Below are positions 18,404-29,400 of a DNA stretch of 64,000 nucleotides, piece by piece. Each line of letters opens with the position of its first letter. The stretch's first letter is position 1. The DNA is from Symbiodinium natans (lineage: Eukaryota > Sar > Dinophyceae > Suessiales > Symbiodiniaceae). A model generated the notes under the pieces. It saw nothing but the letters and a program-made list of their open reading frames with translations. It was not told where the DNA came from and did not search any database. A program made the position numbers and the translations under genes. Where the stretch lies: positions 293,501 to 357,500 of the forward strand of contig CAJNDS010001125.1 of NCBI GenBank assembly GCA_905221605.1, in the 5' to 3' direction.

Positions 18404-18671
18404 CCTAATACGGCCCCAACCCACTCAAATTGCAGGAGCTATGCCCTGCCAGAATCAAGGGTGAGACTCTCCCCTCCGGAATCCAATGTCATAGAGGAGA
18501 CTCTCCTTTTCAAGCAAGGATGTACAAATCAAAGCGAAACTGCTTGCAATGATTGCATAAGGAAGCAGGTTAGAGCGAAAGCAGTTCAGTGCCCAGTCCC
18601 GGCACCCCCTTTTCCATCCAACGGAATAGGTTCGCAGTTGTTCCGTTGGACACCCGGCAGGACTGGCCGCC

Positions 18672-18938
18672 ATGATGCGGCCTGTGTTCAGCCTGACACC
18701 GGTTCGGCACCCTTGCTCGGTCTGTCAAGCAGACCGCTGGACCGGGTTTTCGGGCTCAGGTGCTTGCGGGTACTTTCAGGCCCAACACGGGGTTCTCGCA
18801 AACGCAGCGCACGCACGGAAAACGTCAGTACCGGTCCCTGTAGATCCTCACTGGTTGATGAGGGGAGGGTTGCGCGCTGAGATGTTGAGGAACGGACGAG
18901 GATCCAAGTACACCGGCAGGTTGAGGCCGAGGGCATGA
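18672..18938 (+). CDS. Possible second short ORF in unit D
   Basis: An 88-residue frame with HPCSVCQADRWTGFSGSGAC, then PVPVDPHWLMRGGLRAEMLR and a basic end. It has one C-x2-C pair. It might be a remnant of a longer protein, since the neighbouring sequence is not open in this frame. Weak evidence. Confidence 0.25.
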   Translation: MMRPVFSLTPVRHPCSVCQADRWTGFSGSGACGYFQAQHGVLANAAHARKTSVPVPVDPHWLMRGGLRAEMLRNGRGSKYTGRLRPRA

Positions 18939-19229
18939 TGCCCTGCATCAGTTTGGGGTTACCCGTGTTTGGCCTTTGAGTATTTCCTTTGCTGTCCCTG
19001 CAGGGTGTGTTGTTTTCTCCTGGTGGAGCAAGCCCAGCCAGGAGGAGCCTAGCGGCAGGCGTTGTTTGTTAGGGACCAAAACCTAGGCTGACGGACAGCC
19101 TGAGGCACCAGATTGCGGAGGTTAAAGGCTGTGGCTCGGTGCCCGAAAGCCTGCCCAGCTGAGATGCCCAAATCAACCAAGCCCTCCCTGCGTGCAAGTG
19201 GTGTGGGTTCCTCTGGAGCCGCTGAGGTT

Positions 19230-19381
19230 GAATCAGTGAGTAAGAGCGAGAAAGTTGGTTCTTCCTCCCTGGTGAGTAAGTGCGAGAAAACCAGGTCAGC
19301 ATACGGGGCAAACAGGAGCTCAGTGCTGCTGCGGCATGAGTTTCTGGGGCCTAGGTTAGTAAGTGCGAGAAAGCTTAGGCC
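19230..19381 (+). repeat. Hairpin family 2 in unit D, three copies
   Basis: The same core as in unit C, with arms GAATCA/TGGTTC (19230-19261, one G-T pair), CCTGG/CCAGG (19268-19295) and GGCCTA/TAGGCC (19348-19381). Confidence 0.65.
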
Positions 19382-19799
19382 TGTTCCGGAGGTTGGCGAC
19401 TTTTGCCAATCCACTTGTTTGCAGTTTGTACAGGCATTGCCCATGTGTCGGTTCCGGACCTTCTGCCTTTTCTGAGTGAGCCGAATGTGGGTGAGTTTCT
19501 CCCCTGTACAGGCAGGGCTTATAGGGTAGGCAGTACAGACCAGGCAGTTCAACCTGCAGAACATTTGCCTAGGGCTTTGTATAGAGCCAAACCAGTGAGT
19601 AGCCGTAGGCCGCCGAGCTTCTCGCGGAACTGGTTAAGCCCTCAATGCTTTCTCTCGGTGTTCCCTGCACATAGTTCGGCCGTGTTAAGCAGGCCAAGGA
19701 CACCTCGAGAGTTTTTCCTTTTCTGTGCATAGTTAATGTTTTCCGGAACTTCGGTTCCGAAGAGCCTAACCTGGCTAGCGACGCAGCCCGCTTTCGTGT

Positions 19800-19811
19800 G
19801 TAAAATTCACC
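19800..19811 (+). repeat. 12-mer target site copy 4
   Basis: Exact GTAAAATTCACC between units D and C', followed by TGGCTCAAGG. Confidence 0.85.
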
Positions 19812-21880
19812 TGGCTCAAGGTTTCGGCTCAACCCCGGTGGGGTGCTCAGGTAGAGAGCGTCTTTAGTGCCGTTGTGGCTGGCCCTGGGGCTTGTAAGTA
19901 AGGGTAGGTTCCGTTTTGAGGCCCTGGCAAAACTGTGTTTGCTCGTAGGCCGGCTGACCGGCTAAGCTGTCATAGAGCGGCGGCCCGCCAACTGCTGCCG
20001 ACGACGAAGGACGTTCGAGTGCACAGTCTTCGGCCTCGCTTCGCTAGAGGGAAGCTTTTCGTCCTCGCGTTGCTGAGGGAACCTTGTGGCCTACAGTCTG
20101 CTCTGGGTCACAGTGAGAGTTGCAGCCTCGATTTGCATGAGGGGTGACGCTAGAGCCTGTTGCTCACCAGAGATTCCTGCTGTCTCTGGGTGAACAAAAC
20201 CCGCCGACCCTCACTTGGATTGAGGGCTGTGTGTTAGGGTGAGTTTGGGTTCCTCGCTCGCTTGTGTGGAAAACGAAGGTGAGACCGAAACACGGGGAAA
20301 ACGGCCAAGGCACGTTGCAGACAGTGCAGGCCAACGTCGCACTGCAAGCGGCATCCTTGCAGTTGTGACAGGAGTGTCCCGAACAATAGCGGTGTGCTTG
20401 AGCCCGAGTTTGCTGGTTTTCGGGGATCTGCAAGCTGAGCACAACGGGATATTCTTCGCAGGTAGAATCAGGTAGAACAGATCGGCCCAACCCTGGTGGA
20501 TCTGCCTGGACACACATAACAGAGGCACCAGTGTCGCAAAGCTCATTGACTGGTGCTACTGAGACGCCGTTGCCAAAGAACTTGCAGTAGGACTGTGGTG
20601 CGGCACAGTGCAAGTTGAAGAGCAGCTGTTGGTGGCTGCTCCCCGGTAGACAAATAGTCCAAGAAAGCCTTCCTCGGCCTCGCTCCGTGCTGAGGGTTTG
20701 TTAGGGCTGGTATTGGCCGGACATGGTTCAGATGGAGGTTACCCGAACTTCTCGCTTTTCCCATCTGAAGGCAACCAATGGTTATCAGCCTGCTGGACAT
20801 GGCAGGCCTCCTTTTTGTTTTACATCCACGTCTCCTGCAAGGGCTGGGGTTTGTCCGTGCACACAGACAAGGCGAACCTTGCAGATGTATGAGGTTATTG
20901 AAAAATGTTGGCTCTCACTGTATGGTGAATGGTTTGTATGGGCACTTGCTGGGGCAAGGCGGCTCTGGCTTCTGGGGATGGTGCATGTGCTGGCTGCTGC
21001 GGTAAGGAAACGGGGACGTAGAAGGGAGCCGGACATGCTTGCCTCCGTCTAGCACGTGGACGCCGAGCAGAGTATGTGACACTATCTTCAGCTGCTGGAG
21101 CCAAATTGCCTCGCCGTGTGACGTGGATGTGGTGGTTAGTCGTGGCCTCATGCACTGGAAGGCCTACCACAACAAATCCGAATGGAAACTGTGGTCCTAA
21201 GACACGCGGAGCAGCAGCGTATACGTGGCGCCGCGGGGGGCACATAGAGATAGAGGGCTTGGCAAGGGAACTCTGTCTAGAAATAGCCCTGGCTCCGTGA
21301 GGAGCTGAGGGCCTGGCTGCGCTGATGCAGCGGAATGGTTGTTCGGCCTCGCCTCCGCTGAGGGAACAACAGTCAATGCTTCTCTGCAGTGTCGGTCCGG
21401 GTTAGCAAGAGCGAGAACGCCGGGACCTCGAGCTGCAGTTTTACCATGAAGCAACCGCGTGAGATGCATTATTGGTCAACTGGTGAGTAAGAGCGAGAAA
21501 GCCAGGGCGACGCTACTTTGGGGGAGGCTGCAAGGCACGGTTAGTAAGCGCGAGAAAGCCGGAGCTGCGGACGAACCTGGAGTAGCAGTCTTTCATACCT
21601 CACGTGTTTCACTTTGCGGCCTCGCATGCGCTGAGGGCATATGCCTCGAACAGAACATCCAGTGCTGAGTGCGGATTGCCAAACTTACGGAGGCTGATGC
21701 CACAACAAGTGCCTCAACAGCAATGCATGCGGAGGGCAAAGTTCGGCCTCGCGAGTGCTGAGGGTTGCAGCTGAGAGAGGGCCTAGCTGAGAACGCAACA
21801 CCTCAAGCGAGGTATTTTTTAGTTTAGTTTCACCTTGACCAACGGCCCCTTCGGGTGGCTACGCGACGCAGCGTGCAGAC
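19812..21880 (+). mobile_element. Unit C': second copy of the non-coding element
   Basis: Co-linear with unit C over its whole length with scattered substitutions and small indels; by eye the first 250 bases differ at only about eight positions. Same TGGCTCAAGG start and same GTGCAGAC end. Hairpin families 1 and 2 are conserved (family 2 at 21397-21423, 21480-21505 and 21538-21561, the first with GTTAGCAAG instead of GTTAGTAAG). C' lacks about 50 bases present in C, chiefly around 16300-16480. This is a separate insertion or a segmental duplicate of C. Confidence 0.75.
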
Positions 21881-21892
21881 GTAAAATTCACC
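21881..21892 (+). repeat. 12-mer target site copy 5
   Basis: Exact GTAAAATTCACC at the right edge of the array, followed by TGTAGTGTTTGCC. Confidence 0.85.
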
Positions 21893-22560
21893 TGTAGTGT
21901 TTGCCCAGTTGGTGCCATGTGGTGTTTGACCATACAGAGAGAAGCATGAGAGTTTTTCTGCTGCATGACTTGGCATGAGCATGTTTGGTTTTGCCCAAAG
22001 CCCTTAAGCATGTGTGGCATGTCTTGCTTGACTTTGGCATGTCCTTGTCTTGTTGGCATGGCCTAGGATGAGTTTTGAAGCACTTGGAACTGCTTGAGAG
22101 CAGTAGTGAAGAAGTGCGTGTCAGAACTCTGAGGTTCTGTCTTGCTGCAACTCACTCCGTGTCCCCGCCACTTCGTTCGTTGCCGTTGGACGTGTAGGAT
22201 GGGAGTAGGAGTGCAGAGTGGACTCTGAAGCTTCGCTAAAGTGCTAACGCACAGTAGCAAGTTAGCCTTGCCTCTCATCATGAAGCTGAGCATAGGTCTG
22301 GCAACCCCCGAACTGCTCGAACAGGATGGTGGCCGCTGCAGTACTTGGTATGCTTTCTCGTCGGAAGATGAGGTTGTCGAGAGAGATATTTTCGCTGACA
22401 TGGCCACATCATGCCGAGCAGATAATGACAGGCAATTGCCATCAATCTTGCGTATCAATATTTTTTTGGCAAAGGCGCCTGTTTGCAGTGTCATCGCAAC
22501 TCGAGACTTTCAACACAGTCGCACGAGCTTCAACACTGTTTTAGACTGACAATGGGCTTA
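21893..22560 (+). repeat. Probable remainder of the Copia 3' LTR
   Basis: Sequence after the last 12-mer copy. It holds a cluster of GGCATG words (about 21971-22062) like those in the Copia spacers at 6125-6660, and a GCTAACGCAC word at 22238-22247 shared with the region just upstream of the Copia gag-like ORF (4253-4262). Joining it mentally to TGTGTAAAATTCACC at 10651 would restore an uninterrupted LTR. The right end of the LTR is not defined. Confidence 0.4.
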
Positions 22561-23405
22561 AAGAAACCGACAAAGCTTGCTGCATGAAAAGTCATACCAA
22601 GAAGAGCGCAAAAATGAGAGCAAGAAGGAAAAGAACGAAGCTCAAGAGAAAGATAAAGCGGCAGAAGGATGACAACAAGAGCAAACGTGGAGAGGATAAG
22701 ACGAAGAAAAACCCCGTGGGAGAGGACAGGCAAACGACGGCGAGCTGAAGCCGACTAATCCCAAAGACCCCAAACCGGAAAGCGAAGGGAAAAATGGATA
22801 AGGGCAAATCACATCCATCAGAAAAAAAGAGCGTGATGGCCAGAATCACAGAGCCTGTTCAATGCCAGCAGTCTAGTAAACAAAGTCTCAATTCCAGGCT
22901 AAAAAATTACTCCATTCATCAGAGGGAGCAGCAGAACAACTGAACAAAGCTCAGCTAAACAAGACTAACCAATCGCAACGCGGAATTTTTTTCTCAAGTG
23001 AGACCAATCAACATTTCTCAGCACAGCGAGACTGCCAAACCATGCGTTCAACCAGATGTGATCTTTGGAGCTTCCTTGAGAAGGCGAAGCTGTTGATCGG
23101 CAAACAAAAAACGGTGGCAGAGGCGACCGTGCTTCGTCGTTTCTCAGGATTGTCAGGTGATTCCCATGGCAGCAGAACAGCAAAAAAATCGGTGGCCGTC
23201 TCTGACCCGTTGTTCCTTCGCTTCTGACCAAACCTGTAGCATGTTTTCATCTTGCAAGCGTTAGCACCACGTCTTTGTGATTGGCAACTGGAAAGATACG
23301 CAAACCCGAACCGGAATTCTGAAATGGGTCCCATTGGGTTCCAAAAAATGGCATCCAAAAGCATTTCCGTCTGTACAGATCAACAAGCTTCCGCGCTCTG
23401 CGTCT
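22561..23405. other. AT-richer stretch, no supported gene
   Basis: Purine-rich sequence on the plus strand (AAGAGCGCAAAAATGAGAGC and similar) with short open frames on both strands and no motif. Nothing is called. Confidence 0.5.
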
Positions 23406-23419
23406 GTTATGATCCAACA

Positions 23420-24053
<634 letters not shown>

Positions 24054-24339
24054 TTTTTATTGAATGCTGAGCGAGCGGGCTTTGCTCACTGCGGGCGATT
24101 TGCACCGTCTGAGCACCGAAAATCTACAAATTGATAATCAAAAAGCCTGGCTTTTTTTCGTTGAAAGGCAGCAGATTGCCAGGCACAAAAGCCGGGAAAG
24201 TCGGGAGACCTCACTCAGGCACAAGCAATTCTAGCTTTGCCAGAATGGGCCTTCACAGTAATCGTAAATTATAGTTGTGCCGCGGTGGTGATGCTAGTGC
24301 GAATGGTAGTAGTGGTGGTGTCCTTGGAGTGCCAGTCAC

Positions 24340-25400
<1,061 letters not shown>

Positions 25401-25744
25401 ACCAGTCCCAGTTGCAAGTAAGGTGCTTATTTGCTGGACGCAGCGAAGCACAATGGGGAGACGCTACCTCTCAGTTGCCCCACTGCTACCCATGTCCGTC
25501 TCAGAGGGACAGAGCATCCTTGTTGCTGCTCTGATCCTCGGCTCAGGTCCAAAAACATGGGCAATATTAGCAGATTGACATGGGCAATGTCATCAGATTG
25601 GAGACCCAAGTGTGGAGGGGGGAAGCAACCCCAAGACTGAATCCTGCAAAGCTCTTGTTCTACGAAAAGCCGGCAAGTCTGAAACTTCTAACGTTTCGGA
25701 CCAGAGGGGCCTAGTAGTTTCAGAAGCTTTAGTGACTGGAGTTT

Positions 25745-25790
25745 AGGTTTCAGGTTCAGGGTTCAGGGTTTAGGGTTAGGGTTCATGTGA
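25745..25790 (+). repeat. Degenerate telomere-like run
   Basis: GGTTCAGGGTTCAGGGTTTAGGG and one GGGTTAGGG. Variants of TTTAGGG. Confidence 0.7.
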
Positions 25791-26424
25791 TGTTTCTGCT
25801 TGGAATCAAGGTACATCGTGTACAAGTCTGCTACACGCGCTTTCTCAAGGGTTATACGGTTTACCAGTCTTTCAAATGCTCAAGTAAGACCTCACAATCC
25901 CCTTCAAGGGCTCAAAACAGGACCTTCCAGAGCCTTTTTTCCAACTTTTCGGGCTGCCCGTTGGAAAAATCGCTGAAAACGTGGTATCGCGTGGGTCCAC
26001 ATTCAGGACCGACAAAAGACGAGAAACATAGGACGCATCAGAGTACCCCCCAGTACTTCTGCCTGCCATGCACAAGACAACATGCACTTCCGACCTTCCC
26101 AAGGCTTTCGACTTAAAGGGGGGGGTTTAGGAGTCTAGGACCTTCTTTGAAGATTGGAGATCATGGGGGCTGCTGCACATTGTGGACGAGCGGTGCCGGA
26201 CAACATAACACTCCGGAAAACTCTTTTCCGGTAAGGCTTCTTAAATTCTCTCAGATCCTTCAAACCTCGACTTCCAAACCTTGCTTTGCAAAGAACCGAC
26301 GGTTCTCCAAAGCACTCACAGCACGCGGGGAACAGGTTTGCAAGACTGATCAACAGATGCTGTGTCCATCGTCAGAGTTCATGGCCAATAAGAGAAGAAG
26401 TGCATCACGTCTGCTGGAGCCGCG

Positions 26425-26555
26425 TCGAGGATGCCCCCCCTTTGGGCAAAGGGGGGCTTAAGCCCCCCTTTAAGCCCCCCTTTAAGTCCCCCTTAAACCC
26501 CCCTTCAAAGGGGTCCCTGCAAAGGGGGTCCCTTTCGGGGGGGGGGGGGGCAAAG
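26425..26555. repeat. G/C-homopolymer-rich palindromic tract
   Basis: Runs of C6-8 and G6-12 separated by CTTTAAG, CTTAAG and CAAAG. Neighbouring runs are complementary, so several hairpins and G-quadruplexes are possible. Exact run lengths may be unreliable. Confidence 0.6.
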
Positions 26556-26793
26556 GGTCAAAGCCCTTAAGCTTAAATTTTTGAAACTATGCATTTATCT
26601 AGTGCACTGGTTTTTCTCCAGCGCGGAGCGTGCAGTACCAGTTTTTGTGAAAAGCAGAGCTCGCGCAGCAGTCTCTTTTTCACTTTGCACTTGAGCCAAA
26701 CACCAAAGTGTTCAGCAAGCTTCAGTTCTTGCAGCAAGCTCTCTCCAAGAGCTAAGGGCTCCAAAAAGCTACGAATTCCATCTCAACTTTGTT

Positions 26794-28730
26794 CTACAAA
26801 GGAGGTAAAGCAAAAGAGCAATGCAACTGCTTGGGTCTACACCTCGGGGACTTCAGGTCACTTCCGAACAGCAAAACTCCAACGACAACGGGGAAGCATC
26901 CGATTCGCTCCCCTCTTCGGAGCCTTCTTCCACGATGTCTGGAACCATTCGAGCAACTTGATGGTCTTCGAGGACTTGTGGCGCGTCTTCGATGACTTGT
27001 GGCGCGTCGTCCGTCGTGACAGCCATTGTTCCCATGGTGGAGGCTAAGGGACAAATTGCAAAAACACTCGGGCAAAACAAAGCTTTCAGGACTATCATAC
27101 CTCGATCGTGCGCTCGTCGCGCTCTCCAGAATGCATGGTGGCGCCTCGACGCCGTTCTCCAAAATAAAACCCTCATGTGAAAAACACCATGCCGAAAAAC
27201 ATGCCGCACCACATGCCAATAAACATGCCACAAAACATGCCAATAAACATGCCGCAAAACATGCCAAGGGCCTTTCAACAGGCTTCCTAATGAGTTGAGG
27301 GGTTCGTTTGGGCTGTTCTTTGGGCATTCCTTTGGGCATTTCAGGCAATTTAAGGGTGTTCTCGGGCACTTTCGGGGTGCTTTTGGTGCATTCTTGAGGC
27401 ACTTCAGGGACCACTTTCGGGGATACTTCGGCTCTAAGCCCTCGCAACAAGAAAGCAAACGGAGTCTCAAGCAAAGCATGCCGGCAATCACCGCTCTCTC
27501 TTCCCTGCGGCTTCTCGACTTCCGCCTTCTTTCCTCCTGTCGTCGCTTTCTTGAGGATGCTCGGTCCTGGCTGGGGCTTACCAACAGAGTCCTGCAGGCA
27601 GGTAATCGCGTCTATTTCCATGTCCGAGCCCGAAGGCTGGCGTGGAGAACGACCTTTCCCCGCTTTCTGGCGGCGACCCCCGCTCAAAGCCCACCAAGCC
27701 CGATTAGCGGATACGAGTTTCACGTTGCGTTTGCCTTTGTACAACCTAGACCCGGTTTTGTAGAGATACGTTCTCCACCCTTTCTCCACCGCCGCCCAGG
27801 GACTAATGGCGTTAAACGTAACTTCCGCAACGAGAACCTCCGTCAAAAGAAGGCTACAATCACCGAAGACGACCTCTAAGTCGACGACGCCTGATACGGG
27901 GATCTTCCCCCCTGAAGCGTTGTACAGAGTGACCTCTCTCTCATGAGTCTTCACCACCCTGAATCCACTGAGGTGTTCTGAGGAAACCACGTGACACGTG
28001 GCTCCAGAATCCACTAACCAGACGTCCCTCGGTTCTAGCTGGAAGCTGGCGCAGATGCGCTCTACATCCCCTGCAGTCAAAGAATTGCTAACAGGTCCCA
28101 ATCGTTGCTTGTCGAGTGAAAAACCTACCCTACGCTCAGACGACTCAGAAAGGCTCAGTTCAGGACTTCGCTGGGCAAAGCGCATCGCCATCACACTCTG
28201 TGTTGGCTCTGCTTCCGCCTCGGACTCTGGTTCTCCCATAGCCCGGGTGCGGTTCTTCTTCTTCTGCTTCTTTCCTTTGCCCTTTCCTTCGCCCTTCTTT
28301 CCTTTGGCACCCTTGTCTCCCTTGGAGGTGGGCTTTCCTTTCGGCGTTGGAGAGCGAGGAGCTCCCTTCGGAGTGGGGGACCTCTGTCCTTTGGGGCCTC
28401 CAGTGCCCTTTCCACTCTTCGACTCTCCCTTGCCGCCCTTGCCGCCTTTCTCACCAGCCTCACGCTGTCGTGACCAGCAATCCTTTGCCACATGACCATG
28501 CTTGCCGCAATGGTCGCAAAGCTTGCCGTCCATTCCACGGTTTGCTGCAGTCGGCACGTCGCACATCCTCAGCTGTTCTTCGAAATACTTGAGGCTCTTT
28601 GTGAGCTCACTCCAGCTGTTGGCGTTGCCGTGCAGCGCCACGTACTGTCTCGCAGGATGCGAAACGGCCTGTAGCAGGATGGAACAGCGATCGGCTTCGG
28701 AGAGCTTCAACTCGGGGAAGTTGCTGCCTT
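26794..28730 (-). pseudogene. gag-pro: Copia gag zinc knuckle and aspartic protease
   Basis: After ELKLSEADRCSILLQAVSHP comes the knuckle CDHCGKHGHVAKDC (C-x2-C-x4-H-x4-C, around 28479-28520). A Lys/Gly/Ser-rich linker follows, then DVWLVDSGATCHVVSSEHL with the D-S-G active site of a retroviral-type aspartic protease (about 27988-28024), then VTFNAISPWAAVEKGW. Downstream are repeats of PKVPE/PKGMPKEQPKR, the linker LACFAACLLACFVACLLACG, and after a frame change TDDAPQVIEDAPQVLEDHQV with an acidic end. A real element would go on to integrase; here it does not. Confidence 0.75.
27187..27270 (-). repeat. GGCATG-rich linker repeat
   Basis: Seven CATGCC words spaced 8-16 bases apart on the plus strand (GGCATG on the coding strand), with AAACATGCC the commonest form. 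They encode alternating Ala-Cys and Leu-Ala-Cys peptide. Related clusters lie at about 6125-6175, 6605-6660 and 21971-22062. Confidence 0.65.
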
Positions 28731-29396
28731 GGCGATTTCGTCCTCCAAGTGTCTGATGATGTCCATGGGCTTTCTGAGCCCCGAACACTGTGCATGCAAC
28801 TTCATGCAACCGTCTCTCACGTAGACGGCTTCCATTCGAGACACAATGGAGTAGTTCAGGTGCAAGGTGCGAACTGCCTCGTAGCCTGTAGCAGACATGC
28901 TCTGCCTTTTGCTACAGCTTCGAAGCAACTCCAAACCACGCTCCCACTTCGCCAAGCTCTGCGACAGCAGGTAAAACAACTTCGCCGACCGAGCTGCAGT
29001 GTCAGGAGGCAAAAGGTCCTGTCGGATCTCGTTCTTGACGTCGACGCAGAGACGAATCTCGTTCACGTAGGCTTCGTCCTGCAGGGCCAGCCAAGAACTC
29101 AGCGTCTCCAGGAAGCTGTGCCAAGCTTCAATCTCCCGCATGCGGTCTCGTGAAGCGGGGAAGCAAGCCGAAGAAGGAGCAAGCCACAAGCAGCTCGTCG
29201 ACGGTGCACCAACACTCAGCGCCCTCTCGATGGTGGCCCTGCCCTTCCCGAGGATGCTGTGCAACCTTGCCGTGGATGCAGACCTCGAAGCATGCCCGTG
29301 GAAGCAGTGTCTTGGGGATTTCCGAGACAAGATCTTGGTAGGGAACGCGAAAGAAGCCGGTCTAAATTCGAGAGACCTCGATTTCCAGTTACACAT
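28707..29396 (-). pseudogene. gag: Copia gag N-terminal part
   Basis: The useful protein part starts around EIEAWHSFLETLSSWLALQD and runs through VKNEIRQDLLPPDTAARSAK and YLLSQSLAKWERGLELLRS to IIRHLEDEIAKA. It is helical, with the Trp and Leu spacing of Ty1/Copia gag (UBN2-type) regions. The frame ends at 28707. The continuation GSNFPELKLSEADRCSILLQ is in the neighbouring frame, joined at about 28720-28730, which means a one-base indel. The extended N-terminus upstream of residue 80 may not be real. Confidence 0.6.
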
Positions 29397-29400
29397 TGAT

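Larger units (their letters stand above)
17359..19799 (+). mobile_element. Unit D: retroelement with shared ends and an unknown ORF
   Basis: It begins TGGCTCAAGTCTCGGCTCAA then the CCCC-GGT-GGGG hairpin, like unit C, and then diverges completely. It ends with the hairpin CGGAAC-TTCG-GTTCCG (19743-19758) and GCGACGCAGCCCGC, close to the end of C' (GCGACGCAGCGTGC). Inside are a 305-residue ORF, a second open stretch, and three family 2 hairpins that also occur in C. It is bounded by the 12-mer on both sides. Different interior with common ends is the relationship expected between members of one mobilisation system. Confidence 0.65.
26600..29400 (-). mobile_element. Second Copia fragment (gag and protease), minus strand
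   Basis: Minus-strand order: gag N-terminal region (29396-28707), CCHC knuckle, basic/Lys-Gly linker, aspartic protease, GGCATG-rich Cys/Ala linker, acidic segment. The integrase that should follow is missing, so the fragment stops near 26600-26800. It supplies the gag and protease parts that the plus-strand element at 4326-10650 lacks, and the shared GGCATG spacer suggests the same broad family. LTRs were not identified. Confidence 0.7.
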
